Made by a program: the position numbers and the translations under genes. Of a stretch of DNA of 64,000 nt, positions 18,301-28,061 are shown one piece after another. The notes under the pieces are model-generated. The model did not search any database, was not told where the DNA came from, and worked only from the letters and a program-made list of their open reading frames with translations. The DNA lies in the NCBI GenBank assembly GCA_963720805.1, contig CAVRGT010000006.1, positions 1 to 64,000 on the forward strand. The letters run 5' to 3'. The first letter of the stretch is position 1, and each line of letters begins with the position of its first letter. Origin of the DNA: VRUE01 sp963720805. Its GTDB lineage: Bacteria; Actinomycetota; Thermoleophilia; Solirubrobacterales; 70-9.

Positions 18301-20870
18301 TGCAGGAGTTCGCCGTCGCTCTGGAGGCCGCCCACGACCCAATACCTCGGCGACCTCGCGTACGCCCTGGAGTGACTCGCCGTCCCTCAACTGCGGTCTC
18401 AAGTCTCACGCGGAGGAGTTGGGCGCCCAGGAGAACCGAGAGGTAGAGGTCCTCCAGGCTGAGGAGCGGTGCCAGCGTGCCATTCGCTTCAAGCTCTCGC
18501 CAGCCCCTGAGGATCAAAGGGCGAAGGACGTCCTGCATCGAGTATTTCTGGAGGTTTGGAGCCAGCCGGGCGGCGGCCTGCCGTGAGTCCGAGAAGACCA
18601 GCACCTTGCGGCCCCGCAGCGGCGCGAAATCGGAGTAGGGCTGTGGGCCGGGCGGCTGAACCTCGATCTGCCGCGTCACCAGAGCCTGGAACGGCTGGTC
18701 TCCCTTGGTCTGGTGATCCTGCACCGAGGAGCGTCCGTAGTCGCCGAATTCACCGCAGACGCCGCAAGGACGGAACTCGCCGCCGGCGCCGCCTTCGACC
18801 TCACCGTCTTCGTCATCCCCTGGGCCGTCCGGTCCGATCCCGTCTGAGGAACACCTGGCGCGATCCGCTCCCCCGGTGACATCGGATCGAGTCGTCCGGT
18901 GACGAGATCGAGATCGGCGGGCTGAACCTCATCGGTGGTCGGCTGCTCCAGCGAGCAGGTCGAGCGCCTGGAGTTCGCCGACATGTCCGGCCGCGGCCTC
19001 GAAACGACGACCCGGCTCGTGCCAGAGGAAGCTGGGTTCCTCCAGATCATCCGTGTAGACCCGCGCATAGGCCGAGCCGCAGTGACGACAGGTGTAGAAC
19101 TCGAAAACGCGGGCTCCGCAGTCGCACACAGCCTGTGGCTGGGCGTAGAGCTTTCCGACCGGACCACCCTTCAGGTCCTCAGCGTACCGCACCGCAGTCC
19201 GGGTCGACGCAGGCCCACAGCCCGGGCAGACCTCGAAAGAACGCGTGTATCCGACTCGGCAGGAGGCCGGGCTCTCCGGGCTTCTCGCGAGCGGCGCTGC
19301 CTAGCGCGATCAGAGCGGTGGTCGCCCGATCCGCCAGTTCCCGATCCTCGGTCGCGAAATATCGTCCTGCCCCAGCTCGGTGACAGGCTTGGCCTCCTGC
19401 ATGCTGTGGTTCACGAGTCGACTCATCGGGGCGAAGTCACATAGCGCCTCGATGGAGGCTCGACTCCAAACGGTCCGTCGGCTCGATACGTCGGTACTGC
19501 AGGAATGTGGCAACGATCTCGAGCCGCTCCGTTTCGTCGGTCGCCTCATAGAAGTCCTCGAGTGACAAGTCCGCCAATGCTCTTGCGTCGGCCTCGCCCC
19601 CTCGTCCTTCACCCGGCCGGGGGGCGAGCGTTCCGGTGATGGTCCGGAAATCCGCCACGCGCTTCCCGGTTAGTTGCGCGGCGAACACTCTCGCGTGCTC
19701 TTCATCGTCGAAGCTCGCGCTCGTGCAAATGACCTGGAGGCGCTCGGGGGGCAGTGAAAGGCGTGAGCGAAGGCGGCGGAGCAGAAGGCCGACCTCCGCG
19801 CCGGCGGCGCCGCGGTAGAGGTGTGCCTCGTCGATGACCAGCAAGAGCCGCTCGTCGGGGTTGCGCTCTAGCCAGTCGCGCGTCGCGTCGAAGATCGGCC
19901 GCTCAAGCGGCCGCATCAGCATGTACTCGAGCATCGAGTAGTTGGTGACGAGTACATCCGGCGCATTGGCGAGGACCTCGTGGCGGGTCAAGAGCTCGGG
20001 GTCCTCCGGCCGCATCACGGCACGCGCGAACCGGCCTTCGGCGTCCTGCCACCGCTGCCCCTTGCCGCCGTACCAAGCTTGAAGGTCGGGCTTCGCCGGC
20101 CACTTGCCCCGGCTTCGAAGATTCTCGATCAGCCTCGCGGCCTGGGCGTGGTGCGGTGAGTCGGAATCGCCTGCTTTTTCAAGGAGCGAGATATAGAACG
20201 GCTCGATCGACCTCAGCCTCCGCTGATCCTTTTTCACCGTGCGCACGCCCGGGTAGAGCGTCCGGCTGGTGTAGCGCGCGAACCGCGCCGGCCGGCCACC
20301 CCAGGCCGTGAAGAGATCGGCCACGCGCTCGTCCCCGAGCAGAATCCGCAATCGGCCGAGTTGGTCGTTCACCAGCGCGTTCATCGGATAGAGCAGGATC
20401 GCTCGGAGCGCCGGCTCCCCGAAACTAGCGGACTCCTGGGCCTCGGTCGCGAGCTTCGCCAGGATCGGGAACAGGAAGGCCTCGGTCTTCCCCGACCCCG
20501 TCCCGGTCGCCACCACGAGACTGAGCCCGTCGTTGGTCGTGGCTTGAAGCGTCGCCGCCTGGTGGCTGTAGGGCGGATCGTGAAGAAGTGGATCGCCACT
20601 CCGGGGGTGGGCCATCTCCTCGAAGAGCGTCTTCGCGGTTTCGGGGATTTCGAGTTCCGCGAACGGTGCGGAGGCGGTGTAGCGCGGCGTGCTCTCTATA
20701 TATGGCGCCTGAAAGAGCACCCCCTCCTGCTCCAGTAGACGTCGTCGTTGCTCCACGAGCGAGGGATCGCCGATGTGGTAGGTCGCCTCGATGTAGTCCT
20801 GCAGCGTCCCAAGGATCTCCGTGATGCTGTCCCCGACCGTCCGCGCGTCACCGGGCATGGTCGTCTCCAC
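15307..20870 (-). pseudogene. DruE-like giant DEAH helicase with DUF1998-type C-terminus (frameshifted)
   Basis: The pieces read in order on the minus strand. From 20870: an N-terminal helicase domain with VVATGTGSGKTEAF (motif I), YPMNALVNDQLGR, VTNYSMLEYMLMRP and VIDEAHLYRG (motif II). Then VLVFSDSRQAAARL near 18.6 kb, MEVGIDIGSLSGVALRN and YQQRAGRAGRRGN near 17.4 kb (motifs V and VI), zinc-type CDNCHF/CPACG near 16.5 kb, and YDTLAGGAGFA with CYRCLRSFRNRFEH near 15.8 kb, the DUF1998 signature. Total about 1850 codons, as in Druantia DruE. At least six frame changes (about 19.45, 19.35, 18.95, 18.9, 18.35, 17.5 and 15.8 kb) separate the pieces. The domains are otherwise well kept, so these may be assembly indels rather than decay. 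Confidence 0.75.
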
Positions 20871-21960
20871 GCGCCTCTTCGGTCTCGAGCCAGAGCATCT
20901 CCACCAGGAACTGGACCTCCTCCCCCACGTCCTCGGCGGCGACCGAATACGAGAAGAGCGCTCCGGGGAAACGCTCCGTGCGCGCGGCGACGAACTCTAG
21001 GCGCCGTTGATGCCAGCCGGGCAACGGCGAGAAGACGTCGATGACCGGAGTCTGCCCCAGTGGGCGCCGGATCCGCAGGCGTTGAGGGCTGCCGGAAGAA
21101 CGATCGATCGCAGCCTGCAACCGCCATGCCTCGTCGGCCCCTCGGGCGGTGGGAGAGGTGATGGGTAGGTCGAAAAGCTTTTCAATCCTGCCATCGAGCA
21201 CCTCGGCGAAACACCACAGATCCGCGCCGTAGGCTCGCGGGCGCCTGACCACGAACCGGCCGCAGTCACTCTGCTTCGGCGCTCGCCAGCGGCTCCGATA
21301 GTGGGTGACATCGGTGCTTGGATCGATCATCCTGATCCCTTCGATGTCTCTCGCCCCGCCAGCTGCATCCAAGCGCGAAATGTACTGGTCGATGAGCTCA
21401 TCCGGCGACACTCGGCGAGGAGCTTTGAGCCAATGCTCCGGACTCAGCTCGAAGAGTCCTTCTCCGGCGAGCGCCTCCTCCAGGTCCTCGGACTCGTCCC
21501 GCCGACGGATGAATCGAAGGTGGTCGCGGTGCTCGACCCTCTCGATCAGCCCCTCCGACAGGATCGGGGCGCCCTCGGGTCGCACTCCAAGCAGCACACA
21601 ACCGGACGCCCGCTGCACATAGGAAGGCAGGCCGAGGAAGAGGTGGCGGCGCGCGGGATCTCCGGTGTCTTCGAGCTGTAGTTCGACGAGATCGCCGAGC
21701 GCGACGAGTACATCCACCACCGAATCGATCGCCTCCGGATTCATTGCCTGGAGATCTTCGGTCAACTCGGCAACGACGGCACTTACCTCTCGACTGAGGG
21801 CGCCCGGTGGCGTCGGACAGAGGAATGATGCAGCCCGACGGACGGAGGCCGCGATCACTGTCGGAGAATCGACGCGGACTGCGTCCGACTCGAGGCCAAG
21901 TGACTGGACCACGCGAAGCGCCAACCCGGTCCGATCGATCCTCGCTATCCCCATGCCCAT
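20848..21960 (-). CDS. Unknown 370-aa protein of the Druantia-like operon
   Basis: No recognised family. It is a soluble, mixed helix/strand protein: acidic helices up to about residue 100 (EVSAVVAELTEDLQAMNPEA), then a beta-rich half with RFVVRRPRAYGADLWCF and TPVIDVFSPLPGWHQRRLEF. Its ends overlap both neighbours (16 bases with the 958-aa gene, 23 with the helicase), so it is an integral part of the operon. A role as an adaptor or structural partner of the helicase is inference. Confidence 0.7.
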   Translation of the reverse strand: MGMGIARIDRTGLALRVVQSLGLESDAVRVDSPTVIAASVRRAASFLCPTPPGALSREVSAVVAELTEDLQAMNPEAIDSVVDVLVALGDLVELQLEDTGDPARRHLFLGLPSYVQRASGCVLLGVRPEGAPILSEGLIERVEHRDHLRFIRRRDESEDLEEALAGEGLFELSPEHWLKAPRRVSPDELIDQYISRLDAAGGARDIEGIRMIDPSTDVTHYRSRWRAPKQSDCGRFVVRRPRAYGADLWCFAEVLDGRIEKLFDLPITSPTARGADEAWRLQAAIDRSSGSPQRLRIRRPLGQTPVIDVFSPLPGWHQRRLEFVAARTERFPGALFSYSVAAEDVGEEVQFLVEMLWLETEEARGDDHAR

Positions 21961-24821
21961 CCTCCGAAGGTCGCCGGCGTCTCATCGTTCGCGCGGGCCT
22001 CAATCGCGAGAACCAGACAACGGGCCGCCCGGATAAGGAAGGGTGCCCGCAGTACACGGTGGAGCTGGACCGACAGCTCCTCGGCATCCAAGCCGCCAAG
22101 CGAGTCCGGCGCGCTCGCGAGACGAAGAAGAAACCCGGCAAATCTCTGATCTTCAGAGCGAAACCGCGCGTGGGCTGCCAGGGACGTTGCAAAAGATTCG
22201 GCCCGCTCCTCAGGGGATGCGGAGACGAGGCTTTCGGTCCACCTCGATACATCGTGGGCGACGGCGCGCTGATACGGCTTGGATCCGATGGCCCCGAGCA
22301 GCACCTCCTCACTCACGTCTTCCTTCTCGGCCGCCCTCCGCTCGAGGGCGGTCCATTGATGACCTCCGATCAGACCGGCGAGGTCACCCGTCATCAGCCT
22401 CAGGACCTTGACCCTTCCGAACTCGCCGAAGGGATCGGAGGAACGCGAGGCGACCCCCCATCTCCCGGCGAGTTTTATCCTCTCCGCGATCCCGTCCAGG
22501 GACGCGCGTCCCGGCGAGAGCCGTGGAGTCGGTTGGAAATCCCCCAGATGGCGGACGGTGGGCGGCAGGATCATGGATGCCGATGCGGCGCCTACGGAGG
22601 CGACGGCCAGGCCACCGGGTCCAAATTTCAGGCGCGAGTGCTCGTCGACCGTGACGGTCTCGGGCTGATCTGGACTCGAAAAGTTGTAGAGAGTGATGTC
22701 GACGCGGTTCCCGTCCGTGTTGTCGATAAGCCGAAGAAACGGACCTTGGCCATCCCTGCCCGCAGCCCATCGGAGCGCCGCGAACGGGCGCTCGCACCGC
22801 AGCGCGACCGCGCCAAGATCGTCGTGAGAGACCTGGATCTCGCACATCTCGACCTCGTCATAGACCTTTTGCACGCTCTCATCCCGACGGAGGATCCGCT
22901 CGAACAGACCGGCCCAGTCCCGAGCGTCGACCGGCAGACGCACTGCCGTCTTCACGAGGGCGACCTTCGCTCCTGATCTGTCACGGAGTGCGAGTTCGAT
23001 GCCTGCCTCGACTCCGGGCGGTCCCCGAACCTCCACCACGGCCTCCCCGTCCCACAGCTCGTTGAGCGTCGGGCTGACCGGGGTCGCAAGGATCATCAAA
23101 CCTTCCTGGCCGGTTCCGCCTTCAGGTCGGGGGCGAGGAGGGCGTATATCGAGGACCATGGCCTCTTCGGCAACCACAGCGTCGTCGGGACCGAAGAGTG
23201 AGACGAGAACCTCGTGACGACCGACGGAGAGATCGTCGATCTCGATGAATACCTGGCTCTCGCCGTCAGGCCACGGAATCACGACCGGCTGATCGTCCAG
23301 GACCCAGATCGATTTCTTGACGCCGTGGGTGGAAGAGACAACCAGGACGGCGTTCTCGCCGGCCAACCACTCGGCCTGCCCTTGTCCGTCCCACGAGGCG
23401 GGCACGATGCCGACCGGATGGACCTCGAGATCGGCCTGGGCTGCTATCCCCAGGCGCCGCAGGCTCGCTACATGCTCGGCATCGAGCACCGGGGGCACGC
23501 GCATCTCGTGGGCATGGACCCCCACGGTCTCGACGGCGCCAGCGGAGATCCAATCCGGAAGACCTGGCGGCGCGGCGTCCTCCATTAGAAGGATGTACTC
23601 GCCGCCCGGTCGAACCCGCTTCGAACGCACCTCGGTTGCATATCCCGGTGCCCGAACGCCGAACAGCCACGGCCCCGGGGACAACACGGACTGATCGGCA
23701 AGGATGGAATTTATGGCCTGCTCTCCACCCTCGACCTTGAGCAGCGGCTCACTCGTCGACGGCCATTCGCCCATGCGGAAGCGCTGACCTGGATAGAGAA
23801 GGCGGGTTCTGGCAATAGGAGCGCCGGCGACACCTGCAAGGACGGTACGCCGACGACCAAGTTCGTCGACGACCTCCGGAAAGCGCCCAGCCAGCACGGA
23901 GAGATCCGGCACCTCGATGAATGCGATCCAGCCGTCCATTTCTTTCTGTAGGGAGAGCTTGGGGTCGGTTAGTGGGGCAAGGGGGACTCCTTCCTTTCCG
24001 CCATTGCCCTTCGGAGACGTTGTGGGTAGAAACCCCCGCGTCCGAAGTCGTGCCGCAGCCGTTCTCGCGCCATGAAGCCACCTACGTGCGGTTCGTTCGT
24101 CAGAGAGGTCCGCGACGATCCGGTTGAGCGTCGACGTCAGGAGGAAAGGTGATTGATCGTTTTCGCCTAAGAGCAAAGAAGCGGCAACCCGGCCGAGCAG
24201 TCCGACGTTTTGGGCGAAGTGCTGGAAACGGGAGGAGGTGTGGAATGACCGTGCCGCCAATTGCCGACCCAACTCTTCTGGTTCCGCCAGCAGGTCCGAA
24301 GTGAGCGCGCGCCGATATTCGAAGAGGAGACGTGCGAGGTGTCGCTGAAGATCCGCCGGAAGTACCGCGTGCGTGATCGGCCAGCAGATGATCGAGAAAT
24401 TCTTGGCCCACGGCCCGGCTGGCTCGGCGCCGCTGAACATCTCCTTGAACTCAAGAAACCTTTGTCGAAGGTAGGACCGGTCTCCCCCCTTGATCCAACC
24501 GGGGGTCTGACTCTCGAACGTCTGCCAGTACTCGTCTCCCGAGAAGTGGTATCCGATCTCCGTTGCATAGACCACGAAGGGAAGCCACGCCTCAACAGGG
24601 ATACCCCCTTCACCGATGACGGTGATGACATCCTCGCGTAGAAGCGCTATCTCGGCAGGCGCAAGACCGTGCTCCAGCGCGAACACGGGGGCACCAACCG
24701 CTGCACGCAAATCCCCGAGCCTGCCGAAGTGAGCGTGAAGGCGTGCGTGCAGATCACCGAGCTCCTTGTCGGCACTACCTCTGACCCCTCTAGAGACCGT
24801 TTGCTTGGGACCCGCTCGCAC
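21945..24821 (-). CDS. Unknown 958-aa protein, first gene of the Druantia-like operon
   Basis: No recognised family. The N-terminal third is helical (ARLHAHFGRLGDLRAAVG and so on). The middle, about residues 480-620, is rich in short beta strands of Ig-like character (QVFIEIDDLSVGRHEVLVSL, VVEVRGPPGVEAGIELALRD). The C-terminal third returns to helices. There is no signal peptide or membrane segment, so it should be cytoplasmic. It overlaps the next gene by 16 bases. As the promoter-proximal member and the largest intact protein, it is a candidate sensor or scaffold. The frame is uninterrupted. Confidence 0.7.
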   Translation of the reverse strand: MRAGPKQTVSRGVRGSADKELGDLHARLHAHFGRLGDLRAAVGAPVFALEHGLAPAEIALLREDVITVIGEGGIPVEAWLPFVVYATEIGYHFSGDEYWQTFESQTPGWIKGGDRSYLRQRFLEFKEMFSGAEPAGPWAKNFSIICWPITHAVLPADLQRHLARLLFEYRRALTSDLLAEPEELGRQLAARSFHTSSRFQHFAQNVGLLGRVAASLLLGENDQSPFLLTSTLNRIVADLSDERTARRWLHGARTAAARLRTRGFLPTTSPKGNGGKEGVPLAPLTDPKLSLQKEMDGWIAFIEVPDLSVLAGRFPEVVDELGRRRTVLAGVAGAPIARTRLLYPGQRFRMGEWPSTSEPLLKVEGGEQAINSILADQSVLSPGPWLFGVRAPGYATEVRSKRVRPGGEYILLMEDAAPPGLPDWISAGAVETVGVHAHEMRVPPVLDAEHVASLRRLGIAAQADLEVHPVGIVPASWDGQGQAEWLAGENAVLVVSSTHGVKKSIWVLDDQPVVIPWPDGESQVFIEIDDLSVGRHEVLVSLFGPDDAVVAEEAMVLDIRPPRPRPEGGTGQEGLMILATPVSPTLNELWDGEAVVEVRGPPGVEAGIELALRDRSGAKVALVKTAVRLPVDARDWAGLFERILRRDESVQKVYDEVEMCEIQVSHDDLGAVALRCERPFAALRWAAGRDGQGPFLRLIDNTDGNRVDITLYNFSSPDQPETVTVDEHSRLKFGPGGLAVASVGAASASMILPPTVRHLGDFQPTPRLSPGRASLDGIAERIKLAGRWGVASRSSDPFGEFGRVKVLRLMTGDLAGLIGGHQWTALERRAAEKEDVSEEVLLGAIGSKPYQRAVAHDVSRWTESLVSASPEERAESFATSLAAHARFRSEDQRFAGFLLRLASAPDSLGGLDAEELSVQLHRVLRAPFLIRAARCLVLAIEARANDETPATFGGWAWG

Positions 24822-25343
24822 CTATCGTCTCTCCGCACGTTCGCGGGCAGGAGCCTACAACGCAGGGTCCCTGGAATCATGATCCGAGCTGCCATCCTGA
24901 AGACGCCTGGGAGCATCATCTGCTCCCTGCCTCGGTGACCTGCAGACAACCGGCTGGCACCTGTGCAGCAGTGGCTGACTGTCATGCACGAGGCCGGTGG
25001 AGAGCGGAACAGCTTCCAGACCTCCTCTCAGAGACCCTTCAACCATGGCGTTAGCCGACTACCTCCGCCATATTGGCCGACGACTCGCTGGCGAGGAGCA
25101 CAAGAGGTGCATGCGGGCGTTGACCCGGTTGCCCGTTCACCTCGGCGGCCGCGCGGCCCTCCCGAAAGGAGCGATCGAGATCGGGGTGTTCGCGGCGGAT
25201 CAGCTCCCCACACAGGTCAGCGTCGGCGAGGTCGGTCGGCGAGAGGCCGAACTCGCGAGTGCCGCCTCATCGGCGATGAAGCGGCGGCGGGCCTCATCTC
25301 TGCGGGGACACGGGGGTAAGTGTGGCGGCTTGGGAGACCCTGC
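24822..25343. other. Gap between the Druantia-like operon and the conjugative element; no supported gene
   Basis: Contains a GGGAGCA-TCATC-TGCTCCC hairpin (24909-24927). Short open frames exist on both strands, but none has a ribosome-binding site plus a recognisable product. On the minus strand around 25.1-25.3 kb, frames such as LADADLCGELIRREHPDLDR look protein-like but are broken, so a decayed gene is possible. One end of the element probably lies here, but no repeat was found to mark it. Confidence 0.4.
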
Positions 25344-25916
25344 TCAACCTGCCTCGGCGATTGCGACGAGCGCCCACGTCAGCGCCTCGGCGATCGCCGA
25401 CGTGCGCCGCCCCTCGGCGTCGACCCAGGTGCCGTCGCGCTGACGACGGATGCCTGCCCGCTCGACCAGCGCCTCGCCCAGCGAGTGAGTCACCGTGACG
25501 GGCACGTCCGGCACGATCGCCGCGTGGGCCGCTGTGCGCCGCCCTCGCCCGCCCTGAACCAGCTCCGCAGGGTCAAGCTGCGGCGTGCCGAGCCAGGCCG
25601 TGACGGCGCGCTCTGAATCCGAGCCGGTGAGCCGGATGCGCCGCTCGCGGAAGTCGAAGGTCCCTACAGCGAGAAGCGCGTCGCGGGGGACGATCCGCGT
25701 CGCCGTGGTCGCGAAGCGCTCCAGCATCCGCCCGGCCGCGTGCGTGGCCCGGTCGGCGAGCGTGCGCATGTTCTCCTGGCCGAAGATCGCACCCTCGAAG
25801 TAGACCTCGACCTCGGCCGCGGCGGCTCGCGGCTCCCCCACGATCGCCGAGCCGCGAGCGATGTCTACAGTCGCCTGAAAGCCGCCGCTCGGCACGTAGA
25901 GGACGATCTCGCGCAT
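25344..25916 (-). CDS. Hypothetical protein, 190 aa
   Basis: Not recognised. It starts MREIVLYVPSGGF and has alternating beta strands and helices (VEVYFEGAIFG, MLERFATTATRIV, VGTFDFRERRIRLTG) and no signal peptide or membrane segment. It is the last gene of the minus-strand series containing the integrase, 6 bases after the small protein gene, so it likely belongs to the mobile element cargo. Confidence 0.6.
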   Translation of the reverse strand: MREIVLYVPSGGFQATVDIARGSAIVGEPRAAAAEVEVYFEGAIFGQENMRTLADRATHAAGRMLERFATTATRIVPRDALLAVGTFDFRERRIRLTGSDSERAVTAWLGTPQLDPAELVQGGRGRRTAAHAAIVPDVPVTVTHSLGEALVERAGIRRQRDGTWVDAEGRRTSAIAEALTWALVAIAEAG

Positions 25917-25922
25917 CTGCGC

Positions 25923-26087
25923 CTACGCCTCCCCGTCGACATCGCGCCCCTCGGCGATCAGCTCGCCCACCAAAACCGCTTGCCAATCCTCGCGGGTGGC
26001 TGTGGTGGGAATCTCGTCGATATAGGAGGGCAGGGTTTCGGTGAACGCCGAGCGACGCAGGCGGGCGACCACGCCGGTCGCTCTCAT
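25923..26087 (-). CDS. Small protein, paralogue of the 28062-28364 product
   Basis: 54 aa starting at ATG 26087, which overlaps the upstream membrane-protein stop by 4 bases (ATGA). Its core TLPSYIDEIPTTATREDWQAV is nearly the same as TLPSYINEILGTATREDWQAV in the 100-aa protein on the other side of the integrase. The family and function are unknown. The pair brackets the integrase and probably arose by duplication inside the element. Confidence 0.6.
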   Translation of the reverse strand: MRATGVVARLRRSAFTETLPSYIDEIPTTATREDWQAVLVGELIAEGRDVDGEA

Positions 26088-26422
26088 CTTGGCCTCCCCC
26101 CTGGGTCGACGGCTTCGCCGTCGACCATCGGGATCTCCCAATCACGGGTCGGGTCGAGCCAGCCCGGTGCCCAGCGCATGAAGACGTAGCCGGCCAGCGG
26201 GCTCTTGTATTCGTGGTGGCGAAGCGCGTAGTGCCAGTGGCCCGCGAGCCAGAGCACGGCGCCGATCGCGAAGACGAGAACGCCGTTCGCGTTACCCGAG
26301 AGCGCGATCGTTCCGGCGCCGCCCAGCGCCAGGATGAGTCCGCCGAGTCGCAGCAGCAGGCCGCCAATAACCCAGGCGAAGAGAAGGCAGAGAGCGACGA
26401 TGGCAAGGTCAGCGAGGATCAC
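26084..26422 (-). CDS. Small membrane protein, 112 aa
   Basis: Two or three hydrophobic segments in the first 60 residues (AIVALCLLFAWVIGGLLLRL, GVLVFAIGAVLWLAGHW), then a short soluble tail. Its ATG overlaps the integrase stop by 4 bases, so it is co-translated with it. The function is unknown; small membrane proteins are common next to conjugative integrases. Confidence 0.65.
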   Translation of the reverse strand: MILADLAIVALCLLFAWVIGGLLLRLGGLILALGGAGTIALSGNANGVLVFAIGAVLWLAGHWHYALRHHEYKSPLAGYVFMRWAPGWLDPTRDWEIPMVDGEAVDPGGRPR

Positions 26423-28059
26423 GCCGCCACCGCCAGCTCGGTCTCGGTGGCCTCGACTCCGGCATCTGCCCCCGGCCGCTCTCCCCGCAGCCGGTCACGG
26501 CGCGCCTTGTCCCAACCGCGCTCGGTCAGCTCCCAATTGCCCCGCCAGCCGCTGGCCTCAAGCCAGCCACGCTTGACCAGCCGCATGCGCGCCTTGCCCA
26601 GGCGCGGCTGCCAGCGGGGTTCCCCGCTCGGCAACCGCTTGAGATCAAGCGCACCATGACGATGGGCCATCGCCTCCTCGACGGCGGCGAGGATCTGCCG
26701 TCGCGGGGCGCGGCCGCCGCACTCGGCCAGCGCGGAGATGATCGGCGCCTCGTACTCGGCCAGATCGACCAGCCTGGGCGGCGGCGCCTGTCGTGCGATC
26801 ACCCGCTCGCCACGCACCAGAGCCTTCAGCCGTTCTCGGTCGGCGCCGTCGAGGCTCATCATGTGGGTGTAGACGCGCAGGGTGAACTGGGGGTCGGTGT
26901 GGCCGATCTGGCGCATCACCGAGATCGGGTCCTCCCCGAGCGCGACCAGGATCGAGGCGAAGGCGTGGCGCAGCTTGTGAGTGGTGAGGCCGCGCGGCAG
27001 CGGCACCAGGCCACGGCCCTCCAGCAGCTCGTCGGCACGCTCGAAGACCGCGGCGAGGACGCGGGTGCGCAGGTTGTCGGGGTCGCGTTTGCCGCCAGTC
27101 AAGGTCGGGAAGGTGAGGGCCTCGGGATTGCCGCGGTAGGCGATCGCCTTGTAGGTGGCGAGGATGTCGCGCAGGATCGGAAGGATCTTGATCTCGCGCA
27201 GGCCGGCCGCCGTCTTTGAGCGACCGACGAAGACGCGGGCGCCGGCCAGGTCGATGTCGCGCCAGAGCAGGTTGCACAGCTCGTGCGCGCGGGGTCCGGC
27301 GAAGAGGAACGTCGCCACGATCGCCTCGCGTTCGGCGAGTTCGAAGTGAGGATCGCGGTCAAGCTCTGCCGCCGCCTCGAGCAGCGCCTCGACCTGCGCG
27401 GCGCTGTCGATGTAGACGGGCACCGGGCGCTTCTCGCGCAATCGCCGCCGCTTGCCTTCGGCAGCGTTATCGGCGATGCCGAAGCGTCTGTATTCGATCG
27501 CGATCGAGAGCACCCACTGCAGGTAGTCGATGGTCCGGTTGATCGACCCCGCCGAGAGCGGCCGCAGGATCTGGCCGTAGTCGTTTCGCTTCGGCTTGCG
27601 CCGCTCGATCGCGCGGGCTCGCAGCTCCGACTCCTTCACCTTGAACGCGCGGTACTCGTCGACCCCCTCGATGTCGATCTCGTTGAGCGCCCAGTCGCCG
27701 AAGAAGGGGACGAGGTGGCCGAGCGCCCACTTTTCGTGCTTGGTCGTTGTCTCGGCCACCTGCCCTTCGCGATCGGCCTTCAGGCCGGTGGCGAACGGGC
27801 CGAAGGCCGGCACCCGATCGGGCTGGCCCTTGTCGCCGGCCCCGCGCGGCTTCCTCTTTTGGGGTGGCACCCAGAGGCCGCGGCGCACGTCGGCGAGGAT
27901 GTTCTGTAGCTCTTCTTCGGCTTTGCCCCAGTCCCAGCCTTCGTGCTCGAAGCCCAGCGTCACGTACTGGCGCTCGCCGTAGGCGCGGAAGCGAAGCGCA
28001 TAGCCCCGACCGGCCTTCCAGTCGCGGACCTTGACCTCGCCCTCCTTGCGAGTGGCCAT
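26419..28059 (-). CDS. int: Tyrosine recombinase (integrase) of the conjugative element
   Basis: A 546-aa phage-type integrase. An N-terminal arm-binding domain (about 1-75) is followed by the core-binding SAM-like domain (about 100-200) and the catalytic domain. All active-site residues are present: R257 (AGPRAHEL), K282 (GRSKTAAG), H361 and R364 (HKLRH), H387 (IGH) and the nucleophile Y397 (VYTHM). About 145 extra residues at the C-terminus form a winged-helix-like tail (WLEASGWRGNWELTERG), unusual in length. It is 2 bases downstream of the 100-aa gene and overlaps the small membrane gene. It should integrate and excise the element of 25-43.5 kb. Confidence 0.92.
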   Translation of the reverse strand: MATRKEGEVKVRDWKAGRGYALRFRAYGERQYVTLGFEHEGWDWGKAEEELQNILADVRRGLWVPPQKRKPRGAGDKGQPDRVPAFGPFATGLKADREGQVAETTTKHEKWALGHLVPFFGDWALNEIDIEGVDEYRAFKVKESELRARAIERRKPKRNDYGQILRPLSAGSINRTIDYLQWVLSIAIEYRRFGIADNAAEGKRRRLREKRPVPVYIDSAAQVEALLEAAAELDRDPHFELAEREAIVATFLFAGPRAHELCNLLWRDIDLAGARVFVGRSKTAAGLREIKILPILRDILATYKAIAYRGNPEALTFPTLTGGKRDPDNLRTRVLAAVFERADELLEGRGLVPLPRGLTTHKLRHAFASILVALGEDPISVMRQIGHTDPQFTLRVYTHMMSLDGADRERLKALVRGERVIARQAPPPRLVDLAEYEAPIISALAECGGRAPRRQILAAVEEAMAHRHGALDLKRLPSGEPRWQPRLGKARMRLVKRGWLEASGWRGNWELTERGWDKARRDRLRGERPGADAGVEATETELAVAA

Positions 28060-28061
28060 CG

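Noticed and set aside
12836..24821. DISARM system
   Set aside because: A DUF1998-type segment and helicase are present, but they are one protein and no phospholipase-D (DrmC) or separate DrmB is seen; DruA points to Druantia instead.
24963..25443. Plus-strand open frames near 25.0-25.4 kb
   Set aside because: No ribosome-binding site, no recognised product, and overlap with the minus-strand gene at 25344; left as a gene-free gap.
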